From: Photobacterium gaetbulicola Gung47
GTDB taxonomy: Bacteria > Pseudomonadota > Gammaproteobacteria > Enterobacterales > Vibrionaceae
Direction of reading: 5' to 3'
Assembly: GCA_000940995.1 (NCBI GenBank)
Contig: CP005974.1
Location: 1,674,001-1,738,000, forward strand
DNA length: 64,000 bases
The position numbers and the translations under genes were made by a program. The notes beneath the pieces are model-generated. The model was not told where the DNA came from. It did not search any database and saw only the letters and a list, made by a program, of their open reading frames with translations. The number at the start of each line of letters is the position of its first letter. Position 1 is the first letter of the stretch. Below are positions 42,009 through 50,553 of the stretch, piece by piece.

Positions 42009-43376
42009 TCAGCTGTACATAGGTACCAAGGCCACAGTACCGATGATGACCGTCAACAGACCACACAGAACCGGTACTGACGTACGCTTAACCACTTCGA
42101 ACGGACTGACGTTACCCATACCAGATGTGGCAACGATAACACCAGATACCGGTGAAATCGTACGGCCTAGGTTAGACGCCTGCAGCATTGGGATGATAAG
42201 GAATGCAGGGCTTAGGCCCATTTTACCCGCTAGGGCGGGGGCAAGTTCAACGAAGGCGTAGAACGGGGCGTTACCCGAACCGGTAGCGATCGCAGCAGCA
42301 ACCGTTAGGCCGGTCAGAAGCAGCATTAGGGCAAAACCGCCCGCGCCAGCGGCTTCAGCCAGGCCGATCAGGTTGTCGATGGCACCGATAGACATCAGGC
42401 CCTGTGCGAAGACACCCGCTGCAACCAACAACATCACAACCCCTTTAAAGGCGTCAGCCATACCTTGGTAACATGCCTCTAGATCTTCCAGTGTCTCTTT
42501 ACCTTTGAAGCGCTTGGTCACGAAATCAACAATCGCGCCGATGAAGATAGACATTACCACGATGGTGTAGATATCCAGCGACAAGCCAGGAATGGTTTCA
42601 CCATTGAAAGCGAAGACACCGATAATCGGCAGGAATGGCAGGATAGCGTAGTAAGCCGGTGCCTTAACTTCGATTTCAGAAATATCGACTTTTTCCATAA
42701 CGATATTTTCTTTTTTATCCAAGTACTTGTTCCAGAAGAACGCAGCCGCTGCCATCACGATAATGGCGCAGATAGATACTGGCAGGACGGTTTCTACAGC
42801 AAATACGTGCAGCGGTAGGCCGGATTTTTCTGCTGCAACAATTACGTCACCGGATGTTGGCGAAAGAATAATGGCCGCCGGTGATGCACAGATAGCGACC
42901 GCCGCTGGGCGTGAGATCCCCATAGCTGTCATCATCGGGAAAAGGGTGGCCATCAGCAGTACACCCAGACCGGTTGCCGAGCTTACTGCTAGTGACATCA
43001 AACAGGCAACGATGTAGGCCGCTACCAGCAAGATATAAGGTGACTTAATTACAGAAAGTGGCTTAGAGAATTGTTTTACCACGACGTTGTTGGCGCCGAT
43101 GTGCGTCATGTAGGACGCAAAACCACAGAGTAGCATGATCTGCATACCCAGACCGCCCCCGCGGTACTGCAGCATGTACTTCACATACTCTAATGAGTCG
43201 GTCACGAAATTACCGGTTGCTTGGATCTTGGCAGGTAACACCTGATATCCCAATACGCCGGTAATGAGCAGTAACAGTAGGCCAGCGGTCAATAACACAC
43301 CAGCAGGTTTGTATCCTTTAATAATGAAATAGCCAACAGCAATGGTGACTGCTAGGCCAATCAATAGCTCCAACAT
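42009..43376 (-). CDS. dcuC: C4-dicarboxylate transporter DcuC
   Basis: DcuC is an inner-membrane carrier that mainly exports succinate during anaerobic growth, in exchange or with protons. The 455-residue protein has the family length and about 12 membrane helices, beginning MLELLIGLAVTIAVGYFIIK. Conserved stretches are MSLAVSSATGLGVLLMATLF (about 120), ASPAAIILSPTSGDVIVAAE (about 150) and LQASNLGRTISPVSGVIVAT near residue 400. I chose the ATG at 43376 (AGAGGA just upstream) because a longer frame adds a non-family N-terminus. A FadR-like sequence (43494-43510) lies 118 bp upstream. It fits with the nearby glpABC anaerobic operon. Confidence 0.92.
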   Translation of the reverse strand: MLELLIGLAVTIAVGYFIIKGYKPAGVLLTAGLLLLLITGVLGYQVLPAKIQATGNFVTDSLEYVKYMLQYRGGGLGMQIMLLCGFASYMTHIGANNVVVKQFSKPLSVIKSPYILLVAAYIVACLMSLAVSSATGLGVLLMATLFPMMTAMGISRPAAVAICASPAAIILSPTSGDVIVAAEKSGLPLHVFAVETVLPVSICAIIVMAAAAFFWNKYLDKKENIVMEKVDISEIEVKAPAYYAILPFLPIIGVFAFNGETIPGLSLDIYTIVVMSIFIGAIVDFVTKRFKGKETLEDLEACYQGMADAFKGVVMLLVAAGVFAQGLMSIGAIDNLIGLAEAAGAGGFALMLLLTGLTVAAAIATGSGNAPFYAFVELAPALAGKMGLSPAFLIIPMLQASNLGRTISPVSGVIVATSGMGNVSPFEVVKRTSVPVLCGLLTVIIGTVALVPMYS

Positions 43377-43701
43377 GGAAAAAATCCTCTTAAACCACAA
43401 AATTAAGAAACAATGTGTCAATTGATCAAATTTTCTTACACATTATTTTCGATAAATTTACCTAAAAAGTGGTGGAGGAACGACAATAATCGGACCAGTT
43501 TATGATCTGAAACAGAATTTAGAGTAATGTGTTAATGCTGCGCTACAACCATGAAAAGACACGCAACATCAGATGTTTAAAGGACGTTAATGATTATGTT
43601 TTGCTTGTCTTTTAATCATATCTGCTTAAATGCAGGTAATACATTGCCTATATGAAGTCATAACGGGTTTGTCGTGTTACGGGATGTAAAGATTATTACA
43701 T
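43377..43701. other. 325-bp intergenic region upstream of dcuC
   Basis: The region separates dcuC from the 3' end of a LysR gene. A stretch at 43494-43510 reads AACTGGTCCGATTATTG on the minus strand (14 of 17 FadR-consensus positions). TTGATCAA near 43425 sits where a global regulator site could be but does not match the FNR or CRP consensus well. No gene is seen. Confidence 0.45.
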
Positions 43702-44571
43702 TTATCGATTGTTCTTTACATATTCCATGAAGGCTTTGTCTGCGACCGACAAATAGCCGTCTTTTCGCCATGCAATAGCAATGCTCAATATTACCGGCTG
43801 TTCGAAGGGGATCGGCACCAGTCCAGACTCATTTTCTGTCACCATGTCTAGCAGCGCTGCGACAGCAAAGTCATTACGGACAATTTTCAATATCATCGGC
43901 AGTAAATTGGTTTCAAAAGCAATGTTGGGCTCGAAGTTATTTTCTTGGCAAATACGATCAATGTATTCGCGATGGAAATATCCGGGTTTGAACATTACCA
44001 GCTCTTGCTCGAAGAAGGTTGCGAAGTCGATACTGTCTAGGTCGGCTAAGGGGTTTTCAGGATGGACGGCTGCGACCATCTGGGTGGTGAGCAGGTGCTC
44101 GGTTGCCAACCGGTCCGGCACATGGTCGCAGTGGATGATTCCCAGATCGAGCTCTTTATCTAGCAGCATCCGGCGGATGGTTTGCGTTCCGGCCTCAACG
44201 ATGGTTAGTTTGAGATTGGGGTATTGGCTCTTGAAGCCCATCAGAATATCGGGCAAGTAGTATGAACCCAGCGAGCTGGGCACGCCCAGCTTGACTTCTC
44301 CCTTGGTAAGCCCTTTTAACTCTTCCATCGCGACGGTGGCATCGTGGACGCTTTGTAGGATCAGGCGCGCATGGCGAAGCAATACCTCGCCCTCCGGTGT
44401 AAGGGAGACCCGCCGTTCATTGCGATCGAACAGGACTATACCCAGTTGCTCTTCGAACTTTTTCACCGCGATGCTAAGTGCGGGTTGGGCAATATGGAGC
44501 TTGGCTGCGGCACGAGTAAAGTTGGCTGTGTCGGCCAGCGTGACAAAGTAATTGAGCTGTCGGATATCCAT
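43702..44571 (-). CDS. LysR-family regulator, divergent from an MFS transporter
   Basis: The 289-residue regulator has the HTH FTRAAAKLHIAQPALSIAVK (about residues 18-37) and FEEQLGIVLFDRNERRVSLT, then an effector domain starting VKLGVPSSLGSYYLPDIL. It belongs to the CynR/CbbR-like part of the family by general look. It is divergent from a YnfM-like MFS exporter, 101 bp away between start codons, the typical arrangement in which the LysR protein controls the exporter. Inducer unknown. Confidence 0.9.
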   Translation of the reverse strand: MDIRQLNYFVTLADTANFTRAAAKLHIAQPALSIAVKKFEEQLGIVLFDRNERRVSLTPEGEVLLRHARLILQSVHDATVAMEELKGLTKGEVKLGVPSSLGSYYLPDILMGFKSQYPNLKLTIVEAGTQTIRRMLLDKELDLGIIHCDHVPDRLATEHLLTTQMVAAVHPENPLADLDSIDFATFFEQELVMFKPGYFHREYIDRICQENNFEPNIAFETNLLPMILKIVRNDFAVAALLDMVTENESGLVPIPFEQPVILSIAIAWRKDGYLSVADKAFMEYVKNNR

Positions 44572-44672
44572 TGGCTATATATTTCCTTTATCACTTCCAT
44601 ATTTTTAATATATTTTCATTATTCCTATCGAATTGCTACGTTTAAAGCAGTTTTCTTTTGCTGACAACCGAC

Positions 44673-45884
44673 ATGATAGACATACATACGACTGAATACC
44701 GAAGGGCCAGTTTCGCCCTATGCTTGGGTTCATTCCTTATTTTCTGCAATCTGTATTTGTTCCAGCCCATGCTGCCTTTGATGGCCGTGCATTTTTCAGT
44801 TTCGGCTACCCAGGTTAACTGGCTGGTGGCGGCAGCAACCTTGGCGCTGGCCGTTACACTGGTGCCGTGGGCGGTATGGTCAGAACGTATCGGGCGGCGT
44901 GCGGTCATGTTAATCAGCCTGGCGCTATTACCGGTGATTGGATTTATGATGCTGACCGTTGAAAGCTTGCTGATGCTGAGCTTGAGCCGGGCCCTGATGG
45001 GAGCCGCCTTGGCCGGTTTCGCGGCAGTGGCGGTGGCGTATATGGCTGAAGAGTTTACGTCGCGGGCCTTGATGCTGGCCGTGGGGGGATATATCAGCGC
45101 CAATTCACTTGGCGGGATTGCAGGCAGGATCTCCGGCGGTTTTTTGTCCGAGCGTTATGGCTGGCAAGGTGCGGTTGTCTGCATGGCCGTGTTTAGCTTG
45201 CTGGTGGCGATAGCCATTTATTTTCTGTTGCCCGAGCAGCGTAACTTCAGGCCGGTCAAGGGGCAATTGAGACAGCAAACCTACAGTGTGTTGGTGCACC
45301 TGCGAACTCCAGAGCTGTGGCAGGCGATGCTGATTGGCGGGGTCAACTTTGCCTTGTTTGTTAACTTGTATTCGGTCATGGGCTTTCGCCTAGTCGCGGA
45401 GCCTTATTCGGTACCGGTTAGTTGGGCGTCGATGATTTTCTTATGCTATCTCAGTGGGACGGTATCAGCCAAGTTAAGTGGTCGTTGGACCCAACGGTTT
45501 TCGCCTGTGCTGGGGATGGTACTGGGAACCGGTGTCAGTGCGCTGGGCATGTGGGTCGCTTGGTATGAGTCTGTGGTTGCTATGGTGATTGGGTTGTTGC
45601 TGATCAGCTCGGGGTCGTTTTTTACCCATTCATTGGCTTATGGCTGGGTCAGTCAAAGAGCCAAAAATGCCAAGGCAACAGCAACGGCGCTTTACTTGGT
45701 TCATTACTATGCCGGTGGCAGCTTGGGGGGCTTCTATCTGATTGGTTGTTGGCAGTATTTTGGCTGGACCGGGGTGATTGCGGGAGGCTCTCTGCTTTAT
45801 GCCTTGCTGGCAGGACTATGTTACCGGCTACATGCCGGAACAGAGGGAAGCGCCGATGCCCCATTACCCTCTGAGCCCCGCTAG
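44673..45884 (+). CDS. YnfM-like MFS transporter
   Basis: The 403-residue protein has 12 membrane helices and resembles E. coli YnfM, an MFS exporter of unknown substrate (arabinose-like or drug efflux proposed): FLIFCNLYLFQPMLPLMAVH near the N-terminus, the loop motif SERIGRRAV (about 72), RALMGAALAGFAAVAVAYMA, then GGIAGRISGGFLSERYGW (about 150). The start at 44673 (MIDIHTTEYRRASF) is uncertain; a TTG five codons earlier is possible. It is probably controlled by the divergent LysR regulator. The substrate cannot be told from the sequence. Confidence 0.88.
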   Translation: MIDIHTTEYRRASFALCLGSFLIFCNLYLFQPMLPLMAVHFSVSATQVNWLVAAATLALAVTLVPWAVWSERIGRRAVMLISLALLPVIGFMMLTVESLLMLSLSRALMGAALAGFAAVAVAYMAEEFTSRALMLAVGGYISANSLGGIAGRISGGFLSERYGWQGAVVCMAVFSLLVAIAIYFLLPEQRNFRPVKGQLRQQTYSVLVHLRTPELWQAMLIGGVNFALFVNLYSVMGFRLVAEPYSVPVSWASMIFLCYLSGTVSAKLSGRWTQRFSPVLGMVLGTGVSALGMWVAWYESVVAMVIGLLLISSGSFFTHSLAYGWVSQRAKNAKATATALYLVHYYAGGSLGGFYLIGCWQYFGWTGVIAGGSLLYALLAGLCYRLHAGTEGSADAPLPSEPR

Positions 45885-45927
45885 GCTTTATTTCAGCCAG
45901 AGAAACCTAAGTTGCTTTGCTGTTTGA

Positions 45928-47817
45928 TTATTTGTATTTGAATTGCCCGACCATAGCATCTAACTGAGCAGCCATATCCGCTACACCTTGGCTGCTAGCG
46001 CTGGCTTGGCCGACGGCTGTTGCCGTATTGGTGGCCAGCTCAGCAATACGGTGGATGTTTTGATCGATTTCTGCTGACACCGCCGCCTGTTGCTCGGACG
46101 CCGAGGCGATCTGCAGGCTCCGATCCGAAATGTCGGTAATGGCCTCAACGATAAGATCGGCTGCTTCTTTCGCTTGTTGGGTGTGTGCCACGGTTTCACC
46201 GGCCAATGTTTGGCTGTGCTGCATCGCAGATACACTCTGGCTGACAGTGTTGAGCAGCTGTTCGATGGTTTGCTCAATTTCTTGGGTCGAGCTATGGGTA
46301 CGCTGGGCCAGTTGCCGGACTTCGTCTGCCACGACGGCAAACCCTCGGCCGTGCTCTCCTGCTCGGGCAGCTTCGATCGCTGCATTGAGGGCCAGCAGGT
46401 TGGTTTGATCGGTAATGTCCCTGATCACCGAGGTCACCTTGTTGATATTTTGACTTTGTGTCTCCAGCGTCAGGATCTGTTGTTGCGCGGCCTCAATTTC
46501 GTGGGCGAGCGCATGGATGGAAGCTGCCGCCTGCTGGCTGATTTCCAAACTTCTCACCGCATTTTCCTGCCCGTGTTGTGCGGCCGCCGCCGTATCATTG
46601 ATATTGCCGGCTATTTCGCTGCTGGTAGCCAGCAGTTCATTGACTGAAGTGGCAACGTTGGCGGATTCCCCCTGTTGCTGTTCGGCATTGGCCAAGCTGC
46701 CAGAGGTGGCAGATTGAGACTCGTTGGCTGACAGGGAGAGCTGTTTGGCGATCTCGGCAATATTGCTGATGATGACTTGCAGTTTTCCGGTAAACCGATC
46801 AAAAGAGCGGCTTAGTTGCGCCAATTCATCATCGCCGCTGTCATTCATTCGCGCAGTCAGGTCACCGTCACCTTGGGCGATGTCTTCCATCATATGGTTA
46901 ACCGCATTGAGTCGCTGGCTGATGGTACGGCTGATCACTAACAGTACCAGTGTCATGACAAGGGTAATGGCGCCGCCCCCGAGTAGGAGGATCGTTTTTT
47001 CCTGAGACTGCATGTCATTTATTGCCTTGATGATCGTTTGTTCAAGGTGTTCAATATGGCTTTCAACCTCATGGATATTAGCCCGTAGTTCGCCATAAAG
47101 CCCCTCAGAATAGGTGAGGCCAATATCGGTATGGCCTTGTACCAACTCGTCAAACATCATTTGATAGATAATAAGACTTCTTCTTAATGTTTTTTGCTCC
47201 GCTGTGGAGAGTTCGCTATTGGACAAGGTTGAGAAAAGCGTGTCGAGATTGTTATTAAAGGCGGCAACGTGATTCGGATCTTTGGTGATGAGGAAGTCCT
47301 TTTCATTTCGGCGCAAGGTCAGTAGAAGGCGGTAGAGCTTTTCGTTGCCGCTAACCAGTAGCAATTCTTCCGTTTCGTTGGCGGCCGAGCGGATGTTGCC
47401 CCGCAATCCATCAGAAGGTGTCAGGCCCAGCAGGATGGTTTGATCGGCGATGAGGTTAAATTGGGTGGCATAGCTGTCGAGTGATGCCATAACCTGCTCG
47501 AATTCTGAGTTATTCTCGTCGCTGTACTGCGCCAGCAGGGTTTTTACTTGCTCTAACCTCGCATTGAGGCTGATTTGCTTCTGGTTGAATTTCTCAATGT
47601 AGCTTTCATCCAGTCGGGCTAGGAAGTCTTTTTCGTAGCGTCGAAGGGCCTGTAGGTCGGCATTGCTGTGAGCTGTTTCCTGGGCAGCGTGTTGCAGGTT
47701 GTCCAATTTCATAAAAGAAAGGGTTTCGAGGATACCGAACGCCACCATGGCACCGATAAGAAACAGGCTGGTGAGGTAGAGCTTAGCTTTAATTGTTGTA
47801 AATAAATGAGTTTGCAT
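45928..47817 (-). CDS. Methyl-accepting chemotaxis protein
   Basis: The 629-residue receptor has a first membrane helix (about 16-34, LYLTSLFLIGAMVAFGILET), a ~260-residue helical periplasmic sensor (with LRRYEKDFLARLDESYI, HBM-like), a second helix (about 288-308), a HAMP domain (~310-360, RLNAVNHMMEDIAQGDGDLT) and a signalling domain with DITDQTNLLALNAAIEA and GRGFAVVADEVRQLAQRT. The ATG at 47817 is preceded by GGGGAGAGTGGA. The sensor sequence with two EKDF motifs points to a helical bimodular (HBM) fold, which in some relatives senses TCA-cycle acids; that ligand is inferred only from the family. Confidence 0.92.
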   Translation of the reverse strand: MQTHLFTTIKAKLYLTSLFLIGAMVAFGILETLSFMKLDNLQHAAQETAHSNADLQALRRYEKDFLARLDESYIEKFNQKQISLNARLEQVKTLLAQYSDENNSEFEQVMASLDSYATQFNLIADQTILLGLTPSDGLRGNIRSAANETEELLLVSGNEKLYRLLLTLRRNEKDFLITKDPNHVAAFNNNLDTLFSTLSNSELSTAEQKTLRRSLIIYQMMFDELVQGHTDIGLTYSEGLYGELRANIHEVESHIEHLEQTIIKAINDMQSQEKTILLLGGGAITLVMTLVLLVISRTISQRLNAVNHMMEDIAQGDGDLTARMNDSGDDELAQLSRSFDRFTGKLQVIISNIAEIAKQLSLSANESQSATSGSLANAEQQQGESANVATSVNELLATSSEIAGNINDTAAAAQHGQENAVRSLEISQQAAASIHALAHEIEAAQQQILTLETQSQNINKVTSVIRDITDQTNLLALNAAIEAARAGEHGRGFAVVADEVRQLAQRTHSSTQEIEQTIEQLLNTVSQSVSAMQHSQTLAGETVAHTQQAKEAADLIVEAITDISDRSLQIASASEQQAAVSAEIDQNIHRIAELATNTATAVGQASASSQGVADMAAQLDAMVGQFKYK

Positions 47818-47937
47818 TCCACTCTCCCCGTTTAGTGGTATACCCCAGTGATGTAGAGTGCTGGGTGTGGGCCGTAATGTCGGCAAACAACTACACAAAA
47901 GTCTGCATTGTCATATACAACTATAGGATCAGAAATG

Positions 47938-47990
47938 AAAAAATCCCGAAACTTGCCCTAAAGTCGGGGAACTGGGGCAAACTTCGGGAT
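47938..47990 (-). terminator. glpABC operon terminator
   Basis: ATCCCGAA and TTCGGGAT close a long stem (47943-47990) in which ACTTGCCC also pairs imperfectly with GGGCAAAC; on the minus strand a T-run follows. It lies 21 bp after glpC. Confidence 0.9.
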
Positions 47991-48010
47991 CGAGGGTTAA
48001 GGCTAGTGAC

Positions 48011-49222
48011 TTAGGCCAGAGCCATCGCTAACAAGGAAACAGGATGGATGGTTTCCAAGTGGGTATTTTCCTCAATCTGCCATTTACAGGTTTCGCAGTC
48101 GGTTATCGCATAATCGGCTTTGGAACGCTTGATCTGGTTAAACAAGTTGCCGCCGATAGCCATCGAGGTCTCATAATTTTCCGTTTTGAAGCCGTACGTT
48201 CCCGCTAGGCCACAGCACTGGCTGTCGAGGACTTCGACCTCAAGGCCCGGGATCTGCTTCAACAGCTCGATGGTGTATAAGCTGCCGCCGGTTTTTTCGA
48301 GGTGGCAAGGTGTATGGTATACCACCTTCTTGTTCAGTGGTTTCATCTTCGGGGCGCGTCCGTTCATGAATTCCTTGAGCAAGAAGCGGGTCACGTACTC
48401 TATCTTGTTAGCGACTTTGCTGTTATCGACTTTTAGGACATTCGGGTATTCCTCTTTCAGTGTGAAAGAGCACGTCGAAGACGTAGAGAGAATAGGGGCA
48501 TCATGCTTCTCAACCGCAGCGGAAAAATTGTCGATGTTGAGCTTGGCATTTTTCTTCGCCTTGTCGAAAAAGCCATTGGCAATCAAAGGTACGCCACAGC
48601 ACTTTTCCTTGTCCATCAGCTGCACACCAATGCTCATCGCATTCATGACACTGACAAAGTCTTTGCCTAGCTGCGGGTGGTTATAGTTCACATAACAGCC
48701 ATGGAAATAATGCACTTGCTTGGGATAAAGCGCTTGGCTGGTACAGTTTTGTTTGTACCAGCGGCGGAATGTGCCATGCGAGTATTTTGGCAAGCTCTTG
48801 TGATCATGCACGCCAATGGTCTTGTGCATGATTTTCTTGACCGGTTTCAACCCTGTGATGGTGTTGACGATCGGTGCAAACGGGGTGGCTGCCGAGCCCA
48901 TTAAGTCGGTGTGGCTTAACACAAAGTCACGGATAGTCTTGATGTTCATCGGTAACTTGGCATGCTCATCGCGGGCGACGGCTATCATATCGCCGATTTT
49001 CACACCGGATGGACAGGCGGTTTCACAGCGCTTGCAGTTGGTACACAGCTTTAGTGTCTCATCGTAAAAGTCAGGGCTTTTGATCCGCAGGCGCTCACCG
49101 TCTGGGCCGCATTGCTTAGGGCCAGGGTATTGCGGGTTCGCTTTGGCGACCGGGCAGTAGACTGTACAGACTGTACATTTGATACATTGGTCGAAGCTGG
49201 TATCTTTTTGCAGAAGGCTCAT
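48011..49222 (-). CDS. glpC: Anaerobic glycerol-3-phosphate dehydrogenase subunit C
   Basis: GlpC links the GlpAB dimer to the membrane and passes electrons to quinones. The 403-residue protein has two ferredoxin-type 4Fe-4S motifs at the N-terminus, CIKCTVCTVYCPV (about residue 14) and CTNCKRCETACPSG (about 61), and two CCG-type domains (YFHGCYVNYNHPQLGKDF and KCCGVPLIANGFF; then HTPCHLEK and SQCCGLAGTYG). The length is usual. It overlaps glpB by 4 bp (ATGA), so the genes are translationally coupled. Confidence 0.96.
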   Translation of the reverse strand: MSLLQKDTSFDQCIKCTVCTVYCPVAKANPQYPGPKQCGPDGERLRIKSPDFYDETLKLCTNCKRCETACPSGVKIGDMIAVARDEHAKLPMNIKTIRDFVLSHTDLMGSAATPFAPIVNTITGLKPVKKIMHKTIGVHDHKSLPKYSHGTFRRWYKQNCTSQALYPKQVHYFHGCYVNYNHPQLGKDFVSVMNAMSIGVQLMDKEKCCGVPLIANGFFDKAKKNAKLNIDNFSAAVEKHDAPILSTSSTCSFTLKEEYPNVLKVDNSKVANKIEYVTRFLLKEFMNGRAPKMKPLNKKVVYHTPCHLEKTGGSLYTIELLKQIPGLEVEVLDSQCCGLAGTYGFKTENYETSMAIGGNLFNQIKRSKADYAITDCETCKWQIEENTHLETIHPVSLLAMALA

Positions 49223-50553
49223 GCGGTAGTCCTTTCTTGTTTTGGCTGTGTATCTGTTTGCTGTTGCTGATGGGCAGTAATCATCTGTTGGGCAACAAAA
49301 TATCCGGTGGAAATGGCGACCCCGGAGCCAGAGCCTTCCTGGACCGGATCGTAGTGGGCCAAAATGGCCCCGGCACAGTATAGGTTGCTGATCACTTGCT
49401 GGTTGATTGTCGGGTTCAGCCGGTTATTGCACTCAACGCCCATCTTCATGAACGGGTGGCTCTGCGGGGTGAAAAACTGTGGTTGATACCAATGATCCCG
49501 ATGGGCGCTTTGGGCCATATCCAAGCCAAAGATGGGTTCGCTCACTGCATGGCGCTGTGCTGATAGCCCTTTGCTGAAAAAGCTACCGCTTGCCAGTAGG
49601 AAGTGATCAGCAACCAGTGGAATGTCTTCATGGTTGCGGGTGAAAATCTTCATCAGGCGGCCATTGCTGAATTCGCCCTTGCGTACTTCATCACCAGCCA
49701 GTAGCAAGCCGCCCAAGCGCTTGTAGTGTGACTTCATCGCTTCTTCGAGGCGGATCCCCAGCAGCGAAGGTGGCATGGTTGGCAGCTCACAAATTTTAAA
49801 CCCGGTCAGCCCTTCCAGTAGCTTGATGGTTGCCGCGCCATCGCCGTTGCCGAAGATGGCTGGCAATACCACAAGATCGGCCTTGCCGACCTGCTGGATC
49901 ATGGATTTGGCAAAAGCATGCAGCTTGGTCTCGTCGCGCAGAACCCGGGAGATATCAATCGAGCGGAATTCGCAGGGATTGCGCTGCATGTTGTCGAAAT
50001 CAGGGAGCTCGACCGCAGCCGTCTTGATCTTAACGCTCTCGAAGGCGCTGAGCTTGGCCAGGTTATCTGCCGCCAGTTGGGGCTGGAAATCCCGGAAGCC
50101 ATCGACCGTGACCAGGGCAATCTCCGCTAGCCCTTGCGCCAGCTGGTGGTGCGGGAACTGGTGGACAGTTTGCTGTGACAGCCAGGTGGAACGGAAGGTA
50201 CCCATCGGGGTGACTCGGTAATGGTTCATCTCATCAGGTTGCGCTGTGAGGTATACCCCGCAGTCGGCCATCACATCCTGATACCAGTTAATGGCTTCAC
50301 GGCATTGCAGCTCCCCCAGCTTGCTGTAGGGGTGGGATGGAGATTGCTTTTTCAGATCGGCAAATGCAGAGAAAGGTGCACCGACGTTCTCACCATTGGG
50401 CAGGCGGCTGAGCACGTCAACCGAGCCTGAAGAGAAGTGCAGGGCGCTCTGACCGGCTGCGATGACTGCTGTTTTCAGCCCTGCTTCAGCACAGCGGATG
50501 GCGCAACTTAGCCCTGCGACACCGCCGCCGATGATGATGCTATCAAATTTCAT
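49219..50553 (-). CDS. glpB: Anaerobic glycerol-3-phosphate dehydrogenase subunit B
   Basis: GlpB is the FMN-containing subunit of the anaerobic enzyme. The 444-residue protein begins with a dinucleotide-binding motif (FDSIIIGGGVAGLSCAIRCA) and carries ALHFSSGSVDVLSRLPNG near residue 40, the GlpB signature area, with a C-terminal part ending in YCAGAILAHYDPVQEGSGSG, where the flavin-binding GSGSG lies. It overlaps both neighbours by 4 bp and completes the glpABC complex that oxidises glycerol-3-phosphate to dihydroxyacetone phosphate during anaerobic growth. Confidence 0.95.
   Translation of the reverse strand: MKFDSIIIGGGVAGLSCAIRCAEAGLKTAVIAAGQSALHFSSGSVDVLSRLPNGENVGAPFSAFADLKKQSPSHPYSKLGELQCREAINWYQDVMADCGVYLTAQPDEMNHYRVTPMGTFRSTWLSQQTVHQFPHHQLAQGLAEIALVTVDGFRDFQPQLAADNLAKLSAFESVKIKTAAVELPDFDNMQRNPCEFRSIDISRVLRDETKLHAFAKSMIQQVGKADLVVLPAIFGNGDGAATIKLLEGLTGFKICELPTMPPSLLGIRLEEAMKSHYKRLGGLLLAGDEVRKGEFSNGRLMKIFTRNHEDIPLVADHFLLASGSFFSKGLSAQRHAVSEPIFGLDMAQSAHRDHWYQPQFFTPQSHPFMKMGVECNNRLNPTINQQVISNLYCAGAILAHYDPVQEGSGSGVAISTGYFVAQQMITAHQQQQTDTQPKQERTTA

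Noticed and set aside
43420..43440. TTGATCAA upstream of dcuC as an FNR or CRP site
   Set aside because: It lacks the four-base spacing of the FNR box and one half of the CRP consensus, so it was not listed as an operator.
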